Assembly: GCF_037055325.1 (NCBI RefSeq) | Contig: NZ_CP146373.1 | Coordinates: 2,418,001-2,482,000, forward strand | Source: Arachnia propionica | Lineage (GTDB): Bacteria; Actinomycetota; Actinomycetes; Propionibacteriales; Propionibacteriaceae | DNA: 64,000 nt | Direction of reading: 5' to 3' | Shown here: piece after piece, positions 7,936 through 16,158 of the stretch | Position numbering within the stretch: position 1 is the stretch's first letter | Layout: the number at the start of each line of letters is the position of its first letter | Notes under the pieces: generated by a model | What the model saw: the letters and a program-made list of their open reading frames with translations, nothing else | The model's database searches: none | Told to the model about the DNA's origin: nothing | Program-made: the position numbers and the translations under genes

Positions 7936-9153
7936 TCACCCGCCCGGGAGATCCGGCTCGGATGGCCTGAGAGAGGTCAATGGGTGGGCCGAGAGCCCGC
8001 AGGCCGCAACACACAACAGGCATCCGGCAAGCACCGCCACCTGCCCGGACAGGTCGGTGGCACCCAGCAACATCACCCCAGCGAGGGTGGACACAGCAGC
8101 TCCGAGCACGGACATAACGGCTGCGATCCGTACCAGGTCGAGGGCTTCCTCACCTTGGGTACGGGCGGTCCCGGTCACCACGAAGACCCAGCAGGCACAG
8201 GCATCGAACCCGGCCGCCAGCGCCAGGGTGAGTGGCAGGCTCGAACTGAAATGTAGACCCACCAGGAGGATGAGTGCCCCGAGGAGCGGCACGACCAGGA
8301 CAAGCCGCGATGCGTCCATTCGCGGGATGAGCCGCCCCGCGACGAGCGCCGCCGGGATGCTGCCGAGCGAGGTGGCGGCGATCACCATCCCGGACAGGCC
8401 CGGCGACAACCCAAGAATTTCCAGACGGGCCGAGGCCACCGGCACGCACAGCATCGTCAGCAACGACGCGGTGAGCACCACAACCGAAACGTGCCGACGT
8501 TCCCTGCCATCGAAAGGCACCAGGAACCACGACAGACCCCGACGACCCCGCGGTCGCGGTCGGGATCGAACCGATGCCACGATCACGTAACGCCATCTCA
8601 AGGCTGCAACCAGGAGATACAGGGAGCCCGCGACCACCAGTGCGAGTCCAGGCTGCCACGACAGGAGCATCCAGGTGGCCAACAGCGGCGCCACGAAACT
8701 GGTCAAGGAGTCGGCAACCTCAAGCTGGGCCTGCGCGCGTCCCATCCATGACGCCGGCACCACGGCCTTGACGGTGGCCCCGAACACGACAGTCTGAACG
8801 CCGGCCGCCGCCCCGAGCAGGACCCCCACGACGATGACCCCCACCCGCCCCACCGATACCGGGCCTTCGCTCATGAACACCAGGCCCAGGCCGGCCATCG
8901 CGATGCCTGTCAGAAGGTTGCTTCCCCCGAGCCATGGAAAGGCGGGCCACCGCGACACCCACCGTCCCGCGCCCCAACTGGTCAGTGGACGCGCACATCC
9001 GGAACTCCACAGATACAACGCAGCCCCCTGCAGATCCCCGAAAAGCAACAGCGACACGGCAGGCACTGCGGTGTCGAGCCACCGGTCTCCGGCAATCGAG
9101 AGAACATACGAGCCAAGGAACGTGCGCCAACGACCACTCATCACTGCCATCAC
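7936..9153 (-). CDS. Major facilitator superfamily transporter
   Basis: A 405-residue protein made almost wholly of hydrophobic helices (about 12), with a polar central loop (RSRPRPRGRRG, near residue 200) dividing two six-helix halves. The loop between helices 2 and 3 (GAGRWVSRW) and the SFVAPLLATW segment fit the MFS_3/DHA-type exporter layout. The substrate is not predictable. The start at 9153 (MMAVMSGRW) is tentative; the ATG four codons later is equally possible. It reads toward coaBC with a 50-base gap but is probably a separate unit. Confidence 0.75.
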   Translation of the reverse strand: MMAVMSGRWRTFLGSYVLSIAGDRWLDTAVPAVSLLLFGDLQGAALYLWSSGCARPLTSWGAGRWVSRWPAFPWLGGSNLLTGIAMAGLGLVFMSEGPVSVGRVGVIVVGVLLGAAAGVQTVVFGATVKAVVPASWMGRAQAQLEVADSLTSFVAPLLATWMLLSWQPGLALVVAGSLYLLVAALRWRYVIVASVRSRPRPRGRRGLSWFLVPFDGRERRHVSVVVLTASLLTMLCVPVASARLEILGLSPGLSGMVIAATSLGSIPAALVAGRLIPRMDASRLVLVVPLLGALILLVGLHFSSSLPLTLALAAGFDACACWVFVVTGTARTQGEEALDLVRIAAVMSVLGAAVSTLAGVMLLGATDLSGQVAVLAGCLLCVAACGLSAHPLTSLRPSEPDLPGG

Positions 9154-9301
9154 ACAACTGTCCCTTCACCTCATGGCGCACCAGAATCGCAGCACTCTGC
9201 GACCGATCACCTGCGACGACGTGTCCGAACCCGATGCCAGGCAGCCGGACCACTCACCCGGGTGGGATGAATACGTCAATGGTCCCGGGAGTGCGCATGA
9301 A

Positions 9302-9332
9302 CGCTCCCCGCATTTTCATGATGCGGGGAGCG
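9302..9332 (-). terminator. Strong hairpin downstream of glpK
   Basis: A perfect 12-bp inverted repeat, CGCTCCCCGCAT / ATGCGGGGAGCG, with a 7-base loop, about 95 bases after the glpK stop. There is no T-tract on either side, as often in high-GC actinobacteria, so its action as terminator is inferred from position and stability. Confidence 0.6.
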
Positions 9333-9426
9333 CATTGTGTTCACGTCGTCGAGGAGGGTTTTGCCCCGCGCCGTCCCAATGCCGGGACTGCACGGGGCGA
9401 AGCACCGTGGTGCGTGCGTGATCAGT

Positions 9427-10950
9427 TCATTCCACGACGTCGTCGTCAACCCAGTCGAAGGTCTTGGTGACGGCCTTCTTCCAGTTGCGGTACAGGCGAT
9501 CGCGTTCGGCCTCGTCCATTTCCGCGCCCCAGCGCCTGTCCTCGGCCCAGTTGTCGATGACGTCCTGCTCACCGCTCCAGAAACCGACGGCGATGCCCGC
9601 GGCGTAGGCCGCACCGAGCGCCGTGGTCTCCGCGACGACGGGACGCACCACATCGACGCCGAGCTGGTCGGCCTGGAACTGCATGAGGGTGTCGTTGGCG
9701 GTCATGCCGCCGTCGACCTTCAGCTCGGTCAGCTTCACACCCGAGTCGGCCTCCATGGCGTCCAGCACCTCACGGGTCTGGAAGGCCGTGGCCTCCAGGA
9801 CAGCACGGGCGATGTGGCCGCGGTTGACGTAGCGGGTGAGCCCCACCAGCGCGCCGCGCGCGTCGGCCCGCCAGTAGGGGGCGAACAGACCCGAGAACGC
9901 GGGCACGATGTAGGCGCCACCGTTGTCGTCGACCGTCGCCGCGAGGGTTTCGACCTCGGGGGCGGATTCGAACATCCGCAGGTTGTCGCGCAGCCACTGC
10001 ACCAGCGACCCCGCCACCGCAATGGAACCCTCCAGCGCGTAGACGGGTTTCGCGTCGCCGATCTTGTAGCACAGCGTCGTCAGCAGCCCGTTCTTGGAGG
10101 GAACGATCTCCTCGCCGGTGTTCATGAGCATGAAGCAGCCGGTGCCGTAGGTGTTCTTCGCCATGCCTTTCTCGAAACAGGCCTGCCCGAAGGTCGCGGC
10201 CTGCTGGTCACCGAGGATGCCCGCGACCGGCACGCCGGCCAGGAGACCTTGTGGGCGACCCACGCCGTAGACCTCGGCAGACGACTTGATCTGCGGCAGC
10301 ATCGACATCGGGATGCCCATGTCGGAGGCGATGGAGGGCTCCCAGTCGAGGGTCTTGAGGTTCATCAGCATGGTGCGGGAGGCGTTGGTGACGTCGGTGA
10401 CGTGCGCACCACCGTTCACACCCCCGGTGAGGTTCCACAGCACCCAGGTGTCCATGGTGCCCATCACCAGGTCACCGGCCTCGGCGCGTTCCCTGGCGCC
10501 CTCGACGTTGTCGAGGATCCACTTGACCTTCGGTCCGGCGAAGTAGGTGGCCAGCGGCAGCCCGACGAGCTCCTTGTACCGGTCGGTTCCCTGCTCGCCG
10601 CTGAGTTCCTCGACGATCTTTTGGGTGCGGGTGTCCTGCCAGACGATGGCGTTGTAGACGGGTTCGCCGGTTTTCCTGTCCCACACGAGGGTGGTTTCGC
10701 GCTGGTTGGTGATACCGACCGCGGCCAGATCGTTCTTGTTCATCTGTGCCTTCGCGAGAGCCTGGGCGACGACCTCACGGACGTTGCCCCAGATCTCGAT
10801 GGCATCGTGCTCCACCCAGCCGGCGCGGGGGAAGATCTGCTCGTGTTCTTTCTGTCCGACGGCGACGATGCGCCCTTCGTGGTCGAAGATGATCGCGCGC
10901 GACGAGGTGGTTCCCTGGTCGATGGCGAGTACGTGTGTGGGGTTTGTCAT
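9427..10950 (-). CDS. glpK: Glycerol kinase
   Basis: Phosphorylates glycerol to sn-glycerol-3-phosphate with ATP in the cytoplasm. The protein has 507 residues, standard family length. It opens [19 protein letters not shown] (phosphate-binding loop), has the FGGY signature [13 protein letters not shown] near residue 90, glycerol-contact residues around WVEHD and, in the C-terminal half, the ATP-side [21 protein letters not shown]. An AAGGAG site lies 7-12 bases before the ATG. It follows glpF on the same strand with a 48-base gap, so the channel and the kinase are most likely one operon, in which phosphorylation traps glycerol brought in by GlpF. Confidence 0.96.
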   Translation of the reverse strand: MTNPTHVLAIDQGTTSSRAIIFDHEGRIVAVGQKEHEQIFPRAGWVEHDAIEIWGNVREVVAQALAKAQMNKNDLAAVGITNQRETTLVWDRKTGEPVYNAIVWQDTRTQKIVEELSGEQGTDRYKELVGLPLATYFAGPKVKWILDNVEGARERAEAGDLVMGTMDTWVLWNLTGGVNGGAHVTDVTNASRTMLMNLKTLDWEPSIASDMGIPMSMLPQIKSSAEVYGVGRPQGLLAGVPVAGILGDQQAATFGQACFEKGMAKNTYGTGCFMLMNTGEEIVPSKNGLLTTLCYKIGDAKPVYALEGSIAVAGSLVQWLRDNLRMFESAPEVETLAATVDDNGGAYIVPAFSGLFAPYWRADARGALVGLTRYVNRGHIARAVLEATAFQTREVLDAMEADSGVKLTELKVDGGMTANDTLMQFQADQLGVDVVRPVVAETTALGAAYAAGIAVGFWSGEQDVIDNWAEDRRWGAEMDEAERDRLYRNWKKAVTKTFDWVDDDVVE

Positions 10951-10998
10951 GTGAGGGCTCCTTCGTGAAACACCGGGATCTATCCGGAGTGGGGTGGA

Positions 10999-11760
10999 TC
11001 ACTGCAACGGGAAGGCGAGCAGCGGGGCAGCCAGCAGGCCTCCCAGCAGACCGCCGATCATGGGGCCGACCACCGGAATCCAGGAGTAGCTCCAGTCGGA
11101 ATCACCCTTGCCCTTGATGGGCAGGAGGGCGTGCATGATGCGGGGACACAGATCCCTGGTGGGGTTGATGGCGTATCCGGTGGGACCACCGAGACCGGTA
11201 CCGATGACGACGATCAGCAGGGCGACACCGAACGCGCCCAGCCACCCGAGGTTGACCGGATCACCCTTGGTGTTGGTGGTGTAGAGACCCGATGCGATGA
11301 CCACGAAAACCAGCACGAAGGTGCCGATGATCTCGGTGAGCAGGTTGAACAGCGGATTGCGGATGGCAGGTGCCGTGCAGAACACAGCGAGCTTGGCGCC
11401 CTGATCGGCCTCCTCGTCGAAGTGCTGCTTGTAGGCCACCCAGCACAGGAAGGCACCCAGCAGAGACCCGACGAACTGGCCACCGAGGTAGGCCATCACG
11501 GTTCCGGTGTCCATGGGCTGCTTGCCCTGGGCGACATCATTGATAAGCAGACCGATGGTGACCGCCGGGTTCAGGTGACCACCGGACTTGGCGGAGGCGA
11601 TGACACCCACGAACACCGCGAGGCCCCACCCCCAGTTCACGAACAAAAAGCCGGTTCCGTGACCCTTGGACTTGGCCAGCGCGGTGTTGGCAACCACACC
11701 ACAGCCGAGGAGGATCAGCAGCGTCGAACCGACTGCTTCCGACAGGAAGATGGCGAACAT
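10999..11760 (-). CDS. glpF: Glycerol facilitator (MIP/aquaglyceroporin)
   Basis: A 253-residue channel with six helices and two half-helices. The first pore motif is intact (SGGHLNPAVT). The second reads GYAINPTRDLCPR, where most glycerol channels have NPARDxGPR. The Arg and Asp that define aquaglyceroporins are kept, but the NPA alanine is Thr and the following Gly is Cys. Position directly before glpK supports glycerol as the substrate. The start at 11760 gives the usual short N-terminus before helix 1 (FLSEAVGSTLLILLGCGVVAN). Confidence 0.93.
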   Translation of the reverse strand: MFAIFLSEAVGSTLLILLGCGVVANTALAKSKGHGTGFLFVNWGWGLAVFVGVIASAKSGGHLNPAVTIGLLINDVAQGKQPMDTGTVMAYLGGQFVGSLLGAFLCWVAYKQHFDEEADQGAKLAVFCTAPAIRNPLFNLLTEIIGTFVLVFVVIASGLYTTNTKGDPVNLGWLGAFGVALLIVVIGTGLGGPTGYAINPTRDLCPRIMHALLPIKGKGDSDWSYSWIPVVGPMIGGLLGGLLAAPLLAFPLQ

Positions 11761-11902
11761 CTCTAGAACTCCAGTTCTGACTACTTTGTCATGGGCATCG
11801 CCTAGACGATGCCATCACGGGGATCTGGTGAGGTGGGACCCTCACCGCCGTCCGAACCATTCGAACAGCCAAAGCCAAGCGCTTTCACTAGGAAAAACGC
11901 AA

Positions 11903-11947
11903 GATTCGTGCACGTTCATGCACGGCTTGGAGCATAGCGCACGAATC
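11903..11947 (-). promoter_or_regulatory. Nested inverted repeats upstream of glpF-glpK
   Basis: Two dyads overlap here: CGTGCA-N6-TGCACG (11907-11924) and GATTCGTGC (11903-11911) with GCACGAATC (11939-11947). They lie about 145-190 bases before the glpF start and after a TTTCAC-rich stretch. They could be the operator of a glycerol regulator, but no regulator gene is adjacent. Confidence 0.4.
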
Positions 11948-12065
11948 CGTCCGGTCCATCCAGCAGAACCAGTTCACGAACGCACGAGACCGCTCACCAG
12001 GTCCTTGGCTCGACACGCGAAAAGGACCGAACCCGCACCCTCTCCGTCCCTCAGCGGCCAGTCAC

Positions 12066-12209
12066 CCACTCGAAGACGTCGTTGGTCTCTCGGCGACCGA
12101 GGAGGAGATGGTCCGCATCAACGCCCTGCTGCAGAAGCCCTACCACGCGGTATCCGACGAACCGCCGGCCTACGTCACCACCCCCATGGACTACTCCACG
12201 CAGTCCTGA
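12066..12209 (+). pseudogene. Unrecognised C-terminal gene remnant
   Basis: A protein-like reading in one frame ends ...LLQKPYHAVSDEPPAYVT...DYSTQS at a TGA (12207-12209). The composition and proline pattern look like the tail of a real protein, yet no start or ribosome site precedes it and the frame upstream is low in protein character. The family is not recognised; a faint similarity to the C-terminus of SelO/YdiU-type proteins is too weak to use. The rest of 11761-12271 holds only the glp upstream region. Confidence 0.3.
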
Positions 12210-12271
12210 TCGGCCCTGACCCGGTGCGCCCCAGATTCAACCCCATGGGTAGTACGTAACACACTGTTGTC

Positions 12272-12478
12272 ATGGGTACGCGGATGGTTCAGGGACGCGA
12301 GGTCTCGGATGCTCGGGTTCAGGCGTGGGCGGATGAGGCCGAAGCGGGCTATGACGTGGACGAGTTGCGGAAGCGTTGGGGGCGTCCGCCCCGGGCGGGA
12401 AGTGCCTCCCGGGTGGTGCCGACCCGGTTCTCCGACGAGGAGCTGGCAGGCGGACCACTGGACGACGAGAACCCGTAA
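12272..12478 (+). pseudogene. CopG/RHH-type antitoxin fragment
   Basis: A 68-residue reading begins MGTRMVQGREVSDARVQAWADEAE and continues GYDVDELRKRWGRPPRAG...RVVPTRFSDEELA. That is the conserved front of a small actinobacterial ribbon-helix-helix antitoxin family (RPPRG...VVPVRLTEEEL). In intact relatives the RHH helices follow, but here the sequence breaks off after DEELA into GGPLDDENP and a stop. The same frame then continues as the tail of a toxin (next feature), as if a deletion had joined the two genes. Probably non-functional. Confidence 0.55.
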
Positions 12479-12613
12479 CGTGAATTGAGAATCGGGCTGG
12501 ATACGGCAGGAGGCCGCCTCCTGGAAATCGTCGTGTTGCTGTGCGATGACGGTGAAGTCGAGATCATTCACGCGATGAAAGCCAGAGCCGCGTATCGGCG
12601 ACTCGTGTCCTGA
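12479..12613 (+). pseudogene. Toxin C-terminal fragment (DUF4258/BrnT-like)
   Basis: Directly after the antitoxin stop and in the same frame, 43 residues read RIGLDTAGGRLLEIVV...DDGEVEIIHAMKARAAYRRL and stop. This is the strand-rich C-terminus of small RNase-type toxins (RVGLD..GRLLEV.V...D.G..VIHAM..R). The N-terminal half, including any catalytic residues there, is missing. Confidence 0.5.
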
Positions 12614-12894
12614 AGCAGACCGCCACAGGCCTCCACCCCGCGACTCTGCGGTGAATTCGAAACCATGCCGACGCCTCCGGTCATGGAGGACCAATCGCAA
12701 CCACCGTCACCTGCATGCTGACTCGAAGGATCATCCGCAAACACCAGACCCGGCATGGCCGTCGCCAAGAATCCCGTCGGTCACGCATCCACTCGAAGAC
12801 ATCGACGGCCTCCTTGTGGTCGACAACCCGGCTCCAGCAGGCGAAGCGGGTCATGGCGTCGTGGATCGGCACCACCGCGCGGCCGGGGACGGAG

Positions 12895-13374
12895 TTATCG
12901 AGCGCCCTGACGCGCCCTGCCGTCCGGGTCCGCCCACCGCCCGAGCGTCGGCAGGACAACGGCCAGGTAGGAGACGGCCTCGTCCTCGGAGATGCCGGCT
13001 GCCTTCGCCATGTATGGGGCGCTGTGTTCGATGAAAGCGTCCAGCGACTCCTCGCCGGTGAAGGAGCCGTCGAGATAGCACCAGGTGCAATACTCCTTCG
13101 ACTGCGTACCGTCAGCCTCGGCGCCGTAATCCGTTTCCTCGCCCAAGGGAAGGCCACAACTCTGGCAGCGGGGCTCCGGGGGCATCTCCAGGAGCCGAGT
13201 GACTGGCACATCGAGCGCGGCTGCGAGGAGTTTGCACATGTCCACGCCCGGGGTCGTCGCTCCGGTCTCCCATCTGGACACGGCCTGGCGGGTGACGAAA
13301 ACTTTCCCCGCCAGGTCGCTCTGCGTCATGCCCTGAGCCTCCCGGGCCGCGCTGATGATCTCTCCGATACTCAT
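12895..13374 (-). CDS. XRE-family regulator with C-terminal zinc ribbon
   Basis: A 159-residue protein. Residues about 1-60 form a Cro/C1-type helix-turn-helix (IISAAREAQGMTQSDLAGKVFVTRQAVSRWETG). From residue about 68 there is a putative zinc ribbon with CxxC pairs (CQSCGLPL ... EYCTWCYLDGSF), the Zn_ribbon_2 type often seen as a stand-alone 'AraC-associated' or XRE-fused domain, followed by a helical tail. The cytoplasmic role is DNA binding, possibly sensing a metal or redox state through the Cys cluster. It has no operon partner; the next gene upstream on the strand is the aldo-keto reductase, 183 bases away. Confidence 0.8.
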   Translation of the reverse strand: MSIGEIISAAREAQGMTQSDLAGKVFVTRQAVSRWETGATTPGVDMCKLLAAALDVPVTRLLEMPPEPRCQSCGLPLGEETDYGAEADGTQSKEYCTWCYLDGSFTGEESLDAFIEHSAPYMAKAAGISEDEAVSYLAVVLPTLGRWADPDGRARQGAR

Positions 13375-13557
13375 GCTGCTCCCTCGCTTCCGTGGCTCTC
13401 GACGTGGCCACGTTCCTCAGGGAACCACACCCCTGCTCCGGCGTCGAGCAACACTTTGTTGCGCCGGCGATACTGCGTCGCGGCACCCACCACCAGGGCA
13501 CTGGGCACTGGACGGCACATTCCTGTCGCCATGGCCGTGGGCCGCACCCGGGCGCGG

Positions 13558-14550
13558 TCAGCGCTGTGAGATATCCCCGGGGCGGGGCAGCGGGCCCACG
13601 AGTTCGTGGGGAACGTAGGGTTCCTCGAGGAAGGCGATCTCCTCCTCGGTGAGAGTCAGTTCGAGGGCCCGCACGGCGTCATCGACGCGACTCGGTCGCG
13701 AGCAACCGACGATGGGAGCCGCCACACCCTTGGCCCATAGCCAGGCCAGGGCGACGTCCGCCATCGCCACGTGGTGACGCTGGGCGAGTTCGGCGACGCG
13801 CTCGATGATGGGCATGTCGGTCTCGCGTTCGCGGTCGTACTTGCCGCGCATGGTGGCGTCGGTGGTGGAGCGCACGGAGTCGGAGTCCCATGTGGGTCGG
13901 GTCAGATGTCCGGAGGCCAATGGACTGTAGGGGATCACCGACATGCCGTACTGGCGGCACACGGGAATCATTTCCCGCTCATCCTCACGGTAGAGCAGGT
14001 TGTAGTGGTTCTGCATGGAGGAGAACCGGGTCCAGCCGTGGGCATCAGCGGTCACCTGCATGGTATGCAGCTGGTAGGCATACATGGACGACGCCCCCAG
14101 GGCCCGGACCTTCCCGGAGCGCACGAGAGTATCGAGGGCCTCCAAGGTCTCCTCGACCGGGGTGGCGTAGTCGAAACGGTGGATGATGTACAGGTCGAGG
14201 TAGTCGGTGCCCAGACGCTTCAGGGTGCCGTCGATCTCGCGTTCGATGGCCGGGCGCGACAGGTGCCCTTCGTTGAAGTAGACCTTGCTCGCCAGCACCA
14301 CGTCCTCACGTCTGACGCCGAGGTTCTTCAGCGAGGTTCCGATGAATTCCTCGCTCGTGCCATGGGAGTAGACGTTGGCGGTGTCGATAAAGTTGACGCC
14401 CAACTCCAGGGCGCGAGCGATCACCGCCTGGGTGGCCTCCTGATCGATGACCCACTGGTGAAAGTCCGGGAAGGCCTTCCCGAAACTCATGCCCCCGATG
14501 CACAGTCGGGGGATGGTGATGTCCGTCGTGCCGAGTCGGGCGTGTTCCAT
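13558..14550 (-). CDS. Aldo/keto reductase
   Basis: NADPH-dependent oxidoreductase of the AKR superfamily, 330 residues. The (alpha/beta)8 barrel carries the catalytic tetrad in usual places: Asp and Tyr in FIDTANVYSHG, Lys in VVLASKVYF, and His in DLYIIHRFD. The C-terminal cofactor segment reads APIVGCSRPSRVDDAVRAL. It resembles the YajO/general-stress branch (IPRLCIGGMSFG, SPLASGHLTRP). The start ATG has GGAGAC about 7 bases before it. The substrate is unknown. Confidence 0.9.
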   Translation of the reverse strand: MEHARLGTTDITIPRLCIGGMSFGKAFPDFHQWVIDQEATQAVIARALELGVNFIDTANVYSHGTSEEFIGTSLKNLGVRREDVVLASKVYFNEGHLSRPAIEREIDGTLKRLGTDYLDLYIIHRFDYATPVEETLEALDTLVRSGKVRALGASSMYAYQLHTMQVTADAHGWTRFSSMQNHYNLLYREDEREMIPVCRQYGMSVIPYSPLASGHLTRPTWDSDSVRSTTDATMRGKYDRERETDMPIIERVAELAQRHHVAMADVALAWLWAKGVAAPIVGCSRPSRVDDAVRALELTLTEEEIAFLEEPYVPHELVGPLPRPGDISQR

Positions 14551-14713
14551 GTCCAGTCTCCTTCGGCGTGTGAGTCGGGCGCATCGGAGGCGCCCCGGCC
14601 CAGTCTGCCCCGAGCAGGGCCCCGCGGCCAGGTTCTGGCAGACCCCTCACACCCCCGCCCGCGGCGGCCGGGCTGCGGCGCGCCCGGCCATCGCGCATTC
14701 CGTCGCCCAGAAC

Positions 14714-15982
14714 TCATGGACGCAGGCAGGCCAGCGGAATGACGAGGACGCCGTCGTCACGGCGGTATGCGGTGGCGCCCGCGGTGACCACGGCGAGGAA
14801 GGACGGCTCGCCCATGCGATTCGCATCCACGCGCTCACGCAGCCGCCTCAGATGAGCCGCGGCCTCATCGAGCTGACGGCTGCCGAGTTTAACCTCGATC
14901 GGAGCCCACCGCCCATCCGCGAGGACGATGACGGCGTCCGCCTCCAGCCCGGTCTTGTCCCGGTAGTGGAGGAGAGTCCCGTCGATTGCCTCGGCGTAGA
15001 CCCGCAGATCGCGCACGCACAGCGACTCGAACTGCAGGCCGAAGGCCTCGAAGTCACGAAGCAGGTCGGCGGGCGTCCAGCGCATGACTGCGACGCCGAT
15101 CGACGGATCGACGAAGTGCCGGGTCGGGCTCGTGCGAATCGCGGTCTTGGAGCGAAGCACGGGATTCCACGCCGGCAGGTCCTCCACGACATAGGCGCGG
15201 GTGAGGGCGTCGAGGTAGTCGCTGACCGTGTTGGGCGCCATGGCGCCGTCGTTGACGGCTAGGTCCGCCGCGATCGTCGTCTGCGAGGCCTGGGTAGAGA
15301 CGTGACGGGCGTATGCACGCATAAGGGCGCGCATACGGGTCGAATTCCGTGAGACGCCGTCCATGCGCGCGACATCGGAGTCGATGAGCCCCTCGACGTA
15401 AGTCCGCGCCAGGCGACCGGGGACCGACGTGGCCCCCGCTGTGACGGCGGCGGGCCATCCCCCGCGGCACAAGACCCGGGCGATATCCTCGACGTCGAGC
15501 GGGGCGACATCGGCGACCTCCTCCTCTCCGTCGAAGAGACGCTGCAAAGAGATCCGACCGCTGGAATCCTCCGACTCGAAGAGAGTCATGGTCCGCATGA
15601 CCATGGGGGCGATCCTCCCGACGCCGGAATGCGCCCCGCCGACGGCGGGTGTTGACGAGCCGGTGAGAACGAACTGCCCCGGCTCCCCGCGAAGGTCGAC
15701 GGCGAAGCGGACAGCGTCCCACAACTGCGGCGCCATCTGCCACTCATCGATGAGCCGGGGCGTTCGCCCCTCCAGGAGAGCCGAGGGTTTGGCGTCGGCG
15801 AGTGCGAGGTAGGACGCGCTGCGATCGGGGTCCTGAAGATAGACGACGCTGGCGGCCTGCTGCAAAGAGGTCGCCGTCTTGCCGCACCACTTGGGACCCT
15901 TCACCTGCACCGCGCCGCTGGTGGTGAGAGCCTCGGCGAGCACACCGTCGGCGATCCTGGCCATATAACGCGCGGGCACCAT
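14714..15982 (-). CDS. AAA (AAA_14) / DUF4143 ATP-binding protein
   Basis: A 422-residue protein with an N-terminal P-loop GPKWCGKTA (about residues 29-37), a Walker B-like RLIDEWQ (about 77), sensor FVLTGSS, and a DUF4143 C-terminal half. The end has a PD-(D/E)xK-like arrangement (LEADAVIVLADGRWAPIEVKLGSRQ). The family is common in actinobacterial, archaeal and oral bacterial genomes. It is tied to accessory DNA, but its biochemical role is not settled. It is one of two such genes in this 5-kb stretch, on either side of an IS remnant. The start at 15982 is the first ATG, five residues before a second one. Confidence 0.85.
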   Translation of the reverse strand: MVPARYMARIADGVLAEALTTSGAVQVKGPKWCGKTATSLQQAASVVYLQDPDRSASYLALADAKPSALLEGRTPRLIDEWQMAPQLWDAVRFAVDLRGEPGQFVLTGSSTPAVGGAHSGVGRIAPMVMRTMTLFESEDSSGRISLQRLFDGEEEVADVAPLDVEDIARVLCRGGWPAAVTAGATSVPGRLARTYVEGLIDSDVARMDGVSRNSTRMRALMRAYARHVSTQASQTTIAADLAVNDGAMAPNTVSDYLDALTRAYVVEDLPAWNPVLRSKTAIRTSPTRHFVDPSIGVAVMRWTPADLLRDFEAFGLQFESLCVRDLRVYAEAIDGTLLHYRDKTGLEADAVIVLADGRWAPIEVKLGSRQLDEAAAHLRRLRERVDANRMGEPSFLAVVTAGATAYRRDDGVLVIPLACLRP

Positions 15983-16032
15983 CGACGCTCCTCGACTGAG
16001 AACACTGCTGTTTGGCGAAGAAGTCTACCCCG

Positions 16033-16124
16033 TTGCCTGAGTTGGACTGATTTTGTTGCGTGAGTTGGACCGGTTTCGTTGCGTGAGTTGGACCGTTTTC
16101 GTTGCGTGAGTTGGACCAGTCCCG
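16033..16124. repeat. Four tandem 23-bp repeats
   Basis: Four contiguous units at 16033, 16056, 16079 and 16102 follow the consensus TTGCGTGAGTTGGACC plus a variable GGTTTCG-type tail. The first unit has two internal changes and the last has a diverged tail. They lie between the AAA gene and the left end of the IS element. There are no spacers, so this is not a CRISPR array. Confidence 0.9.
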
Positions 16125-16158
16125 GATGGGGACACCCCGGCACGTCGGCGCGCTCCGA

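Noticed and set aside
9337-10968. Long plus-strand open frame (543 codons) opposite glpK
   Set aside because: It mirrors the codon pattern of glpK on the opposite strand, has no domain, and is a typical high-GC shadow.
12780-12890. Minus-strand reading RAVVPIHDAMTRFACWSRVVDHK before the XRE regulator's end
   Set aside because: It looks protein-like but has no start or stop context, and no family is recognised; too weak to list as a gene fragment.
16033-16124. Possible CRISPR array
   Set aside because: Units are directly adjacent with no unique spacers, and no cas genes lie in the window.
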